DNA from: Spirochaetota bacterium
GTDB taxonomy: Bacteria > Spirochaetota > UBA4802 > JAFGJZ01
Direction of reading: 5' to 3'
Assembly: GCA_016934935.1 (NCBI GenBank)
Contig: JAFGRW010000044.1
Span: 1-47,476, forward strand
Length of the DNA: 47,476 nucleotides
Shown one piece after another: positions 40,071 to 47,476 of this stretch; positions within the stretch are counted from its first letter, which is position 1, and each line of letters starts with the position of its first letter. The translations under genes were made by a program, and so were the position numbers. The notes beneath the pieces were generated by a model that worked only from the letters and a program-made list of their open reading frames with translations, searched no databases and was not told where the DNA came from.

Positions 40071-40195
40071 GGGAACTTCGAAAAATTACCATATTTCAGA
40101 AGGCTTCGCTGTTAAAGTGCCTATCTTAAAGGAATTTTTCGCAAGTTCCTTTAAAAAAGCTAATTATTAGAGGTTCTCAATATTTCGAAGTTCCC
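40071..40195 (+). repeat. Dispersed palindromic repeat, copy B with terminal inverted repeats
   Basis: 125-base unit. GGGAACTTCGAAA (40071-40083) is perfectly inverted as TTTCGAAGTTCCC (40183-40195). An inner arm GGAATTTTTCGCAAGTTCC (40131-40149) is also close to the reverse complement of the left end. Its first 22 bases equal those of copy A at 15950. No open reading frame; a MITE-like or REP-like element is the likely class. Confidence 0.7.
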
Positions 40196-40198
40196 ATA

Positions 40199-40228
40199 AG
40201 TCAGATTCATAAGAAAATGAATCTGACT
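40199..40228. terminator. 12-bp hairpin between ilvE-like gene and a small membrane gene
   Basis: AGTCAGATTCAT (40199-40210) and ATGAATCTGACT (40217-40228) form a perfect 12-bp stem with loop AAGAAA. It lies between converging genes, where a terminator is expected, but has no T run, so Rho-independent action is uncertain. Confidence 0.45.
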
Positions 40229-40243
40229 GGCAAATCGCTGTTT

Positions 40244-40633
40244 TTACTGTGGAAGCTTACCCGATAGAAGTATTAAAAGCAGTAAAACGGAAGAAACGAG
40301 GAATATTACAAAACGCTTTTGCCATTTGAAGTATTCATTCAGCTGCTCTTCGTTAAAAAAGGCGGAAGGGTCTTTTTTAAGATAGTATTTACCCCTCCTT
40401 GAAAGAAGCTTGTCGATCTTCTGCTTGTCACCGATTTTCTCTATCATTGAAAAATAGACCATATTCAAATATCCACCGATTACAGATACCAGCGCAATCC
40501 AAATAAAAAGATATTTATAGTCGGGCACGGTTTTTGAAAGTCCCGGATTAATATAAAGAATAACAAAGGAAGCTGTTAGCATTACCGGGATTGATAACAG
40601 GGTTATTATCTTAAAGGCACGAAGTTTGTTCAT
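40244..40633 (-). CDS. Small membrane protein with three helices
   Basis: 129 residues, no recognised family. Three membrane segments: ITLLSIPVMLTASFVILYI (about 10-28), LFIWIALVSVIGGYLNMVYF (about 42-61) and FVIFLVSSVLLLLILLSG (about 108-125). Between the last two is a charged loop with KIDKLLSRRGKYYLKKDPS. The short tail GKLPQ ends the protein. No clear ribosome site. It stands alone, converging with the ilvE-like gene and divergent from the GAF-PP2C phosphatase. Function unknown. Confidence 0.7.
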   Translation of the reverse strand: MNKLRAFKIITLLSIPVMLTASFVILYINPGLSKTVPDYKYLFIWIALVSVIGGYLNMVYFSMIEKIGDKQKIDKLLSRRGKYYLKKDPSAFFNEEQLNEYFKWQKRFVIFLVSSVLLLLILLSGKLPQ

Positions 40634-40924
40634 AAGATCAGGCTCCTGAATTTTTTTACCACACTAACATATAATAGTGTTTAATCAACAACTTGTTCGG
40701 TTGCGGCGGTGTTTTGACTAATCGTCCGGTAAATACAATCGCCTTTTTGCTGTATTAAATTTCCAATTGTTGGCTTTAATCACTAAATGATGTTTATAAA
40801 TGTGTCAATACATGGGTCAAAAAAAAGTAGTGGAAAAATCTGCGGTATTGTAGTATCGGTTGTTATTGTACCCGGTTCATGGGTGCCATATTCGATTCCG
40901 TTTAATTTAAAAAGAGGTAGTGAT

Positions 40925-42868
40925 ATGATTCTGTTCAGCATTAAGCTTTTTGTGCTTTTTACCGGAGCCATGCTTATTTTTGTGGAAGAGCTGCGAAGAC
41001 CGAGCAGAATCAATAAACAGCTGCTGATCTTTGCTGTTTTGCTCTTTTTGAAGGATATCGCATCCTATACGCTTTATAACTACTACGGAAGAAGCATACT
41101 GGTTACCAATTTCTTCTTTTATTACGTTGCTTTCTGGATACCCACAGGATTTTTCTATTATACGGTTCTAGAGTATTTTACCGACAAACTGCGTAATTTC
41201 AGGATTACAGGGATTATTTTCGGGGTTATGCTTGTCTCATCTGCAATGTTGTATCAGTTTCAACCATTAATAATCCCCTATTTTAAATATTCCCTTATTG
41301 CCACCCGTCTCTTATATGCCGCTGCTGTTATCTGGATCATAGTTTGCATAAATATGGCTTATGTGGGCGCGCAGAGTAATTTCTTTATGCGTCATGTTCC
41401 TCCACTAAATGTGATTTTTACATTTTTAATTGTGAATTTTTTGACATATCATCTGCCCGATGCTGTTTTTCATAATGTTGTAGAGATAATTACATACGGT
41501 TCAATTGCTTTTCTGTTTTTTCTTAAAAATCAGGATGGTTACGATGATATGTTTAAGAAAATTCAGGAGGCCGAACGGGAATTGAAAAGTATTATGAACC
41601 TTATGAGTAAATCAGGAGTAGGTTCAGGAGCGGCCTTTGATTTTGATGAGATTACATCCACCATCTTGTCTTATATAGCGGACATGCTGAACGCGCGCTC
41701 AGGTATACTTTTGATAATGTCGTCCGATAAAAAGTTTCTGATTCCTAAATCATTTTTCGGAGTATTCCCTTCTATTGATGGAACAGGTAACTACGCCTCT
41801 ATAAAGAAACAGTATCTTGAAACGTATAATAGAAATGTTCGTGTTAAAGTGGGTGAGATGTATTTGGGACGTGTTGCTCAGACAGGTGAAGCTGCTTTTT
41901 ATCAGGACGCGCAAAAAGACGAAGAGATAAGACAACAGAGTACCAATGTCGAGATTAATTCTCTTATGGTTTTCCCAATGATTTTTCAGGAAGAGGTTAT
42001 GGGCTTGATGGCTTTTTGCAATAAAGAGGACGGCACCTTTTTTACCAAAGGTGAGTTTAACCTTGGAAAAGCTCTATCAAACCATGTTGCAATTATTATA
42101 AATAACTTTAAGTTTTATAACCAACTGGTTAAACGTCAGCGAGACGAACGCGAACTTGAGATTGCAGGTTCCATACAGAAAAATCTATTACCACGTGCGA
42201 TACCGGAATATGATTCAGTTGATATTTTTACTTATAGCCGCCCTGCCAAAGGAGTTGGTGGTGACTATTATAATATTATTCAGGTAGATGAAAACCGCAT
42301 TGATGTGGTTATTGCTGACGTGGCCGGTAAAGGGGTTCCGGCATCGCTTGTTATGGTTATGATAAGTACGGTTCTTAAAAATATTATAAAGTCAAATTAC
42401 GGGCCAAAGCGTATTATAAGTTTCTTAAACAAGTTTCTGTGTAAGGAGAGTACTCTGGAAAGATACGCGACGCTTTCTTATCTTTCTATAGATGTTGTAA
42501 GGGATACAGCTCTATATACTAACTCTGGTCACAGCCCTTTGCTTATGTACAAGGCTCTTAAAGACAAATTTGAGCAGGTGGATACTCCCGGAATACCTTT
42601 GGGTATTGATGCCGAGCAGCAGTATTACCAGAAACAGACCGGCCTGGATAAGGGCGATATAATGATGATGTTTACCGATGGTATAACCGAGGCAATGAAT
42701 GAGAGTAACGAGATGTTCGGGTTAGAACGCTTACGCGCGACTGTACTTGAGGCCAAAGATGAGAGTGCCGAGGTAATTGGAAACACACTTCTTGAGCGCA
42801 TCGAAATGTTTGCTGCTGGAGCGGAACAGCATGATGATTTGACCCTTATAATCGTCAAGAAGCGCTAG
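40925..42868 (+). CDS. 7TM-GAF-SpoIIE/PP2C phosphatase
   Basis: 647 residues. Seven hydrophobic helices (about 1-210), one GAF domain (about 225-385) and a SpoIIE-type PP2C phosphatase (about 405-645). The PP2C part shows REDEREL-like linker, IAGSIQKNLLPRAIPEY, GVGGDYYNI with a metal Asp, IADVAGKGVPASLVM, NSGHSPLLMY, MMFTDGITEA and EQHDDLTLIIV. Such proteins dephosphorylate anti-sigma-factor antagonists or response regulators and are gated by a small molecule at GAF. GAGGT 6 bases before ATG 40925 decides the start; the longer frame upstream lacks a ribosome site. Its stop shares CTAG with the AcpH-like stop. No STAS or anti-sigma gene is in this window. Confidence 0.9.
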   Translation: MILFSIKLFVLFTGAMLIFVEELRRPSRINKQLLIFAVLLFLKDIASYTLYNYYGRSILVTNFFFYYVAFWIPTGFFYYTVLEYFTDKLRNFRITGIIFGVMLVSSAMLYQFQPLIIPYFKYSLIATRLLYAAAVIWIIVCINMAYVGAQSNFFMRHVPPLNVIFTFLIVNFLTYHLPDAVFHNVVEIITYGSIAFLFFLKNQDGYDDMFKKIQEAERELKSIMNLMSKSGVGSGAAFDFDEITSTILSYIADMLNARSGILLIMSSDKKFLIPKSFFGVFPSIDGTGNYASIKKQYLETYNRNVRVKVGEMYLGRVAQTGEAAFYQDAQKDEEIRQQSTNVEINSLMVFPMIFQEEVMGLMAFCNKEDGTFFTKGEFNLGKALSNHVAIIINNFKFYNQLVKRQRDERELEIAGSIQKNLLPRAIPEYDSVDIFTYSRPAKGVGGDYYNIIQVDENRIDVVIADVAGKGVPASLVMVMISTVLKNIIKSNYGPKRIISFLNKFLCKESTLERYATLSYLSIDVVRDTALYTNSGHSPLLMYKALKDKFEQVDTPGIPLGIDAEQQYYQKQTGLDKGDIMMMFTDGITEAMNESNEMFGLERLRATVLEAKDESAEVIGNTLLERIEMFAAGAEQHDDLTLIIVKKR

Positions 42869-43551
42869 CATCGGGATTTTTTGAACATTTTTTTTTGAGT
42901 CTTATCAAAAAACATAAAACACTCACCTTCAATCATGCGGTAAGACGAAGAAATAAAATCGCTTAACAGATCAAAGTTTACAGAAGTTTTAATATCCAGG
43001 CGTTCAGAAATTTGTTTAAGAGTTTGCGCAATGCCGGAGTAGGTTCTGTAATTTTCTATGTAACGAAGAGTTTTGAAACGTGTAAAACTTTTTTCGAATA
43101 GTGACTTGTCATAAAAGGCGCATCGCTCAAAAAGGTTATGCGCTGTTTTTATGTTAAACTTTTGATACTGATCATAAAATTTACTGATAATTTCCGGATT
43201 GTTTTCTATAAGAAATTTATCAAGCAGAATCTCTACAAGTATGTGGGAAAGGCTCTGAGGCAGGTGTTTGTTGAAAACATCTGTATAAAGATTGCAAACA
43301 CTCTGCATTGAGTTTGTAAACCACGGCGAGGTATGAAATATCTTGTCGGCCTGGTAGTGGGCGTTCATTCCGCAGACAAGACGGCTCTCTTGCGGACTGA
43401 TATTCTGTTTGTCTGCTATGTCGGTAATTATTCTGCTGCTTATTGGTTTTGGGTTCTGATAAAGTGATATAATATCAGGCAGGGTTACGCCTATTGAGTA
43501 TTCGTTGTTGTCCGGTATCGATTGAATATGGTAATGAGACAAAAAGTTCAT
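42865..43551 (-). CDS. AcpH/ACP-phosphodiesterase-like protein
   Basis: 228 residues. MNFLSHYHIQS at the N-terminus, then YSIGVTLPDII, ESRLVCGMNAHYQADKIFHTS and LSHILVEILLDKFLI resemble acyl-carrier-protein phosphodiesterase (AcpH), a relative of the HD superfamily, whose members remove phosphopantetheine from ACP. Resemblance is by eye; it could be an uncharacterised cousin. Start is ATG 43551; a TTG 18 bases upstream is also in frame. It is divergent from the 6TM-PP2C gene and convergent with the GAF-PP2C gene, with which it shares a 4-base CTAG stop overlap. Confidence 0.6.
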   Translation of the reverse strand: MNFLSHYHIQSIPDNNEYSIGVTLPDIISLYQNPKPISSRIITDIADKQNISPQESRLVCGMNAHYQADKIFHTSPWFTNSMQSVCNLYTDVFNKHLPQSLSHILVEILLDKFLIENNPEIISKFYDQYQKFNIKTAHNLFERCAFYDKSLFEKSFTRFKTLRYIENYRTYSGIAQTLKQISERLDIKTSVNFDLLSDFISSSYRMIEGECFMFFDKTQKKMFKKSRC

Positions 43552-43646
43552 AATTTTTTCAGTTTCCAAAAGAGGCTTGATTATATAAATACATACTGTT
43601 TTGATAGTTTGGTGTGTCTATATCTTTTTGTTTAACGGTGACTCAG

Positions 43647-45050
43647 GTGGATTCTTTTCTAACCGCGTATCTGAATCAGAATAACAGCAGAATGCTGCGC
43701 TATATGGCCTATCTTTTTGTATTGCTTGGAGCTCTTTTTTCTGTTCAGCACTATTTCCATACCTGGAATGTCCTCTCTGTGGTGCATTATCGTTGGTACA
43801 TGTTTTTATACTATTTTCTTATCGTGGTGTCACTGTTCTATATTTTAATGTCTTTTACTGTATTGAATAGTTCGAAATCACCTCTGTTTGATCGTTATAT
43901 AAATCTGTTCTATATATCGATGTATCTTGCGGTAGTTATAGGGCTCAATATCCTTGATCTTCACTATTCCCTGGAACTTGTTCCTCTTATGATGGGGCTT
44001 ATCTTTCTTGTCGTTTTGTACAGGGAGAGTCCTGTTGTTCAGATTCTTATTATAGTTATACCTCTTGCGGCCGTGTTGACAGCTATTCATCTTATTGTTC
44101 CTGATCAAAAAAATGTCTGGATGTTGACATTTTATCTTTCAGTATTCGGTTTTGTCGCTTTTTTTGCCTCACATATGCTTTATCGTTCATTTATTGAGCG
44201 TTTTATAATAATGAGTGAGCTTAATGACCGTAACTGCCGGCTTGATACTCTTAATACAAGGCTGCGATCGTACAAGGTGTCAATGGAGCGTGATCTGCGA
44301 ATTGCCGAAAAGATACAGCAGGAGTATCTTCAAAATCGTCCCGGAATACCAGAAGGTTGGGATTTTGATGTCAGATTTGTACCAAAAAACGGGGTGAGCG
44401 GTGATTTTTATGATATCTATTGTTCGGGTACAGAGCTTTACGGTGTGTCACTGTTTGATGTGACAGGTCACGGAGTGGCTTCATCGCTTGTTACAATGCT
44501 CGCGAAAAGAATTTTTTACAGACTTTTCGCTGCTTACCGTGATACACCTTTATCACAACTTGCAGCTCTATTTAATCTTGAACTTCTTGAAGAGATTGGC
44601 AATTCACATATTTATATAGCAGGTGTAGTTCTGAAATACGACGGAAAAGGATTTGAATATATAAACGCCGGTCATACGGACATACTGATAAAAAAGGCCG
44701 ATGGATCTGTGAGACCGGTGCTCGATTCACATGATGAACGAAATCCGTTTTTTTGTTTAAGTGAATTTACGGAAGGGTATGGAGTCAAATACTTTGAGCT
44801 TCAACCGGGTGATACAATCATTATGGCTACAGACGGAATTTACGAGCTTCAGCCTGTTAAGGGTGCAAGGGCAATTACCTATAAAGGAATTGAAAATTTT
44901 ATTGCTGACTTGCCCGCGAAAAAGAGCGCTGGATATTATTCTGAAAAAATAGTTACGTACGTAAGTGAAACGAGCGGCCGTACTGATTTTGATGATGATA
45001 TGACTCTGGTCGTTTTGTGTAGCAAAGACAAACCAGTAATTGGAGAATAA
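43647..45050 (+). CDS. Six-helix membrane SpoIIE/PP2C phosphatase
   Basis: 467 residues. Six membrane helices (about 16-190 here) and a C-terminal SpoIIE/PP2C phosphatase of about 250 residues: IAEKIQQEYLQNRPGIP, GVSGDFYDIYC, LFDVTGHGVASSLVT, YINAGHTDILI, IIMATDGIYELQ and DFDDDMTLVV. It lacks the GAF of its neighbour at 40925. The membrane part probably senses a signal. GTG 43647 has GGTGA 5 bases upstream; the alternative GTG 43614 has none, so the start is uncertain by 11 codons. The stop is one base before the SDR start, which implies an operon with the SDR and LOG genes. Confidence 0.9.
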   Translation: MDSFLTAYLNQNNSRMLRYMAYLFVLLGALFSVQHYFHTWNVLSVVHYRWYMFLYYFLIVVSLFYILMSFTVLNSSKSPLFDRYINLFYISMYLAVVIGLNILDLHYSLELVPLMMGLIFLVVLYRESPVVQILIIVIPLAAVLTAIHLIVPDQKNVWMLTFYLSVFGFVAFFASHMLYRSFIERFIIMSELNDRNCRLDTLNTRLRSYKVSMERDLRIAEKIQQEYLQNRPGIPEGWDFDVRFVPKNGVSGDFYDIYCSGTELYGVSLFDVTGHGVASSLVTMLAKRIFYRLFAAYRDTPLSQLAALFNLELLEEIGNSHIYIAGVVLKYDGKGFEYINAGHTDILIKKADGSVRPVLDSHDERNPFFCLSEFTEGYGVKYFELQPGDTIIMATDGIYELQPVKGARAITYKGIENFIADLPAKKSAGYYSEKIVTYVSETSGRTDFDDDMTLVVLCSKDKPVIGE

Positions 45051-45051
45051 G

Positions 45052-45873
45052 ATGAGTTCTAACACAATTAAAGAGAAGGTAATTTTTATAACAGGAGCAG
45101 GCAGCGGGCTTGGACGTGATGTAGCGAAAGCCTTAGCCGGGATGGGTGGTAGAATTATTGTTGCCGATATCAATAAAAAAGCGGCTATGCAGTGTGCTGA
45201 AACTCTGAACAAGGCTGGTCTTGCCGCAGAGGCTGCAGTGCTTGATGTCTCTGACAGGCGCTCTGTAAAAAAGTGTGCGACTGCAATAATCAAAAAATAT
45301 GGAAGGGTCGATATTCTGATAAATAATGCCGGTATTGTTGTTGGTAAAAGTTTTCTCGATTCAAAAGACGAGGAGAATATCAGCACGATGGAGATTAACG
45401 CCGTTTCGAATTTCTGGACCGTTAAGGCATTTTTGCCGGGAATGATTGAACGCGGTACAGGACAGGTCGTGACAATATCTTCGGCAGCTGGATTGATTGG
45501 CGTGCCGGGACTTGCAGATTATTGCGCATCAAAGTTCGCAGTGTACGGTTTTCATGAAACGGTTCGTAAAGAGGTGAAAAAAAAGGGTAAAAGGGATATC
45601 CGTTTTACAATAATTTGCCCTTATTATATTAACACGGGTATGTTTGAAGGGGTTAAAAAGAGCCCGTTAAGCTTTCTTCTGCCTCTGCTGGATCAAAAAA
45701 GAACAGTAAAAAAAATGGTTAAAGCAATAGTTAAGAGGAAAAGGCGGCTTTATATGCCTCCTATAGTCTATGTTTTGCCGCTTCTTCGATTTTTACCTGA
45801 AGCATTTTTTGATTTTATAGCTGAACTTTTTGGTGTACACAATTCAATGGATACGTTCAAAGGAAGAAAATAA
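45052..45873 (+). CDS. Short-chain dehydrogenase/reductase (SDR)
   Basis: 273 residues. Rossmann NAD(P) site TGAGSGLG, a DI after the second strand, NNAG, catalytic Ser in ISSAAG, and Y157-C-A-S-K161. The C-terminal third has a hydrophobic segment (FLLPLL, VLPLLRFLPEAFFDFI), suggesting membrane association as in retinol/17-beta-type SDRs. Substrate unknown. GGAG 6 bases before ATG 45052 supports this start. The stop overlaps the LOG-family start by one base (TAATG). Confidence 0.92.
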   Translation: MSSNTIKEKVIFITGAGSGLGRDVAKALAGMGGRIIVADINKKAAMQCAETLNKAGLAAEAAVLDVSDRRSVKKCATAIIKKYGRVDILINNAGIVVGKSFLDSKDEENISTMEINAVSNFWTVKAFLPGMIERGTGQVVTISSAAGLIGVPGLADYCASKFAVYGFHETVRKEVKKKGKRDIRFTIICPYYINTGMFEGVKKSPLSFLLPLLDQKRTVKKMVKAIVKRKRRLYMPPIVYVLPLLRFLPEAFFDFIAELFGVHNSMDTFKGRK

Positions 45874-46430
45874 TGAGTACAGACCGTTTAAAGTCGCTAT
45901 GTGTTTTTTGCGGTTCAAATACCGGCAGCGATCCTGCTTACAGACAGGATGCGGCTCTGCTTGGCAAAATGTGCGCGCGTAACTCGATAACTCTTATTTA
46001 TGGCGGAGGTAATTCGGGGGTTATGGGGCAGCTTTCAAAAGCCGTTATCGCTAACGGCGGCAAGGCAGTAGGTATTATACCCGAGCTGTTGAACCGTAAA
46101 AGTAAACACGACAAAGAGGTCGAAACAATAGTTGTCGATAATATGCATGGCCGGAAAGCATTAATGTACCAGCAGTCAGATGCCTTTGTTGCTTTGCCGG
46201 GCGGTATTGGCACTATTGAAGAGCTGTTTGAAGTATACACCTGGAAGCAGATCGGTTATCACGAGAAGCCGGTTGCGCTGCTTAACAGCGGTGGGTACTT
46301 TGATCATTTAATAGATTTTCTTGATAATATGGTCAGAAAAAAGTTTTTGAAAGAAGAGCACCGCACGGATCTTGTTGTAGCGGATAACGTAGAAGAGCTC
46401 TTTGCACGGTTATCCGCTTTTTTTGTGTGA
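45873..46430 (+). CDS. LOG-family Rossmann protein (TIGR00730 type)
   Basis: 185 residues. The family signature PGGIGTIEE is at 109-117, preceded by LIYGGGNSGVMG and MHGRKALM with Arg94/Lys95. The LOG family acts on nucleoside 5'-monophosphates, releasing a base from ribose-5-phosphate; in bacteria the role is often purine nucleotide recycling or stress-related. The N-terminus LCVFCGSN is typical. The gene overlaps the SDR stop by one base, so it is the last of a three-gene operon with the PP2C and SDR genes. The gap 46431-46587 is AT-rich with nothing recognised. Confidence 0.93.
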   Translation: MSTDRLKSLCVFCGSNTGSDPAYRQDAALLGKMCARNSITLIYGGGNSGVMGQLSKAVIANGGKAVGIIPELLNRKSKHDKEVETIVVDNMHGRKALMYQQSDAFVALPGGIGTIEELFEVYTWKQIGYHEKPVALLNSGGYFDHLIDFLDNMVRKKFLKEEHRTDLVVADNVEELFARLSAFFV

Positions 46431-46587
46431 AATGACAATGTAGATTATTTTAATAACATAATAGTTATATTGATAATCAGGTATGCAACTGCGTATTTTT
46501 TTAAATATCCCCTGTTTGGGTCTTGAATTTCAAATAATTGTCATCGAAAGTCTTTTCCTGATATTTTTTAAAAACAGTATGTGAAAT

Positions 46588-47476
46588 ATGAATGTTGAAA
46601 CAGTCAAATTCTTTGCCGGGTTGTATATTATCGGAATATCTTTCTGTTCCTTTCTTTTAGGTATTGCATTCTTAAGAGACAAGATTGTTTTTTATGAAAA
46701 AATGATTGTTTCCGGACTTTTTTTTTCAATGGGATTTATGTTCTTTGAGCATTATTATGGAAATTATTATATTTCCGCTAATCCTTCATACTTTGTGACA
46801 GTTACACTGTCACAAATGAAATATGCCAAATTGATTATTGCTCCGCTGTTATATCTTTTATACCGTTATGAAACAAATATAGGCATTAAATTCCACTTTT
46901 ATCATTTATTAAACTTTATTCCATATGCTGCAGTTACTCTTGTTAATGTTTTTCATTCTTTGAATGTTTTTGATATAGAATTAATAACCGGCAGGAAAAT
47001 CTGGAACCTTTTTGATACGGAAGCAACACTATTCATGATTCCATATGGGCTTTTTGTAATAATTGATATTCTAATGTCACATTTTTCAAAATTTAATAAA
47101 AGTAAAATTAAACCCGGATATATAATAATTTTTTCGCTTGCCGGAATTTTTATCAGTATTGGTTTTATCTTTGTAGAAGCTAGAATACTTGATATGTTTT
47201 CAATTATTCCAATTACATTTATTGTACTTATTACTTTTTTCACACAAATGTCGAACCGCAAATTAAAAATAAACCTTATTGATGATATAAAAAATTATAA
47301 TTATTATAAAAAAGCAACAGGAGGTGTTGATGATGATCTTCTTGATGCAAGACTGAATGATCTTATGCAAAATGAAAAACTATTTCTGTATGAAGAATTA
47401 ACTTCTGCGTTAAAGGAGTACAAATATAACAATTCAGTATACATCAAAAAAGTAATCAGTAAAATACGAACCCATG
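46588..47476 (+). CDS. 7TM protein with AraC-like domain start, truncated by window end
   Basis: 296 codons are visible and the frame is still open at the edge. Seven hydrophobic helices fill residues 7-230. The remaining cytosolic segment DARLNDLMQNEKLFLYEELT and KKVISKIRTH matches the beginning of an AraC-type helix-turn-helix (LMxxEKxYxxxxLT), as in membrane-spanning AraC-type regulators. The DNA is markedly more AT-rich than its neighbours. ATG 46588 has no strong ribosome site. Only the N-terminal part is available, so the DNA-binding call is tentative. Confidence 0.55.
   Translation, partial: MNVETVKFFAGLYIIGISFCSFLLGIAFLRDKIVFYEKMIVSGLFFSMGFMFFEHYYGNYYISANPSYFVTVTLSQMKYAKLIIAPLLYLLYRYETNIGIKFHFYHLLNFIPYAAVTLVNVFHSLNVFDIELITGRKIWNLFDTEATLFMIPYGLFVIIDILMSHFSKFNKSKIKPGYIIIFSLAGIFISIGFIFVEARILDMFSIIPITFIVLITFFTQMSNRKLKINLIDDIKNYNYYKKATGGVDDDLLDARLNDLMQNEKLFLYEELTSALKEYKYNNSVYIKKVISKIRTH

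Noticed and set aside
1..47476. tRNA, rRNA, transposase, integrase or restriction genes
   Set aside because: I looked for their signatures on both strands and saw none.

Overview
The window reads as chromosomal DNA of a free-living, motile or formerly motile diderm bacterium of moderate-to-low GC. Signs of an outer membrane are a SprA-like giant outer-membrane protein, a tail-specific protease lipoprotein, a large surface lipoprotein, a DUF4105/Lnb-type protein, a Spy/CpxP-like periplasmic protein and an exported Amidase_3. Signs of chemotaxis are one Cache/HAMP chemoreceptor and two tandem cheD genes. Two membrane-bound SpoIIE/PP2C phosphatases and a seven-helix AraC-like protein recall signalling genes common in Spirochaetota and some FCB-group bacteria. 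I cannot fix the phylum from the sequence alone. No rRNA, tRNA, CRISPR array, transposase, integrase or phage gene was seen.

Layout. 1-8.7 kb: a terminator, a chemoreceptor on the minus strand, a DUF4105 protein and a 1426-residue multi-Ig lipoprotein with its own good promoter and terminator. 8.7-11.3 kb: a PrsW-like intramembrane protease fused to PilZ-like and cyclic-nucleotide-binding domains, then a small metallophosphoesterase. 11.3-15.9 kb: a minus-strand operon of a degenerate Mre11/SbcD/YhaO-like protein, a membrane-spanning SbcC/YhaN-like ATPase, a TPR-like protein and YjbQ. 16.5-20.3 kb: tail-specific protease, polyprenyl-phosphate-type glycosyltransferase, ArsR-type regulator and thioredoxin. 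20.6-27.5 kb, minus strand: the SprA-like protein upstream of two overlapping cheD genes. 27.8-34.4 kb: PfkB kinase, a small unknown protein, Amidase_3, a COG2509-type FAD protein and a PHP-GT4 fusion. 34.9-40 kb: class III aminotransferase, minimal SET protein, Spy-like protein, an exported HELTH putative metallopeptidase that may start at AUU, then TrmB-like regulator plus branched-chain-type aminotransferase. 40.2-47.5 kb: a small membrane protein, a 7TM-GAF-PP2C phosphatase, an AcpH-like protein, a 6TM-PP2C phosphatase, an SDR, a LOG-family protein and a truncated 7TM protein.

The points most worth a second look are: the PrsW/PilZ-like/cNMP fusion; the predicted inactive nuclease paired with a membrane Rad50-like ATPase; a SprA-like translocon with no other type IX secretion gene nearby; a dispersed palindromic repeat family shared by about 15.95 kb and 40.04-40.20 kb, about 24 kb apart; and a perfect 17-bp inverted repeat whose 4-nt loop contains the presumed ATG of the TrmB-like gene. 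Gene density is high, several genes overlap by 1-22 bases, and three convergent pairs have almost no gap. All domain calls come from motif reading by eye. No database search was run.
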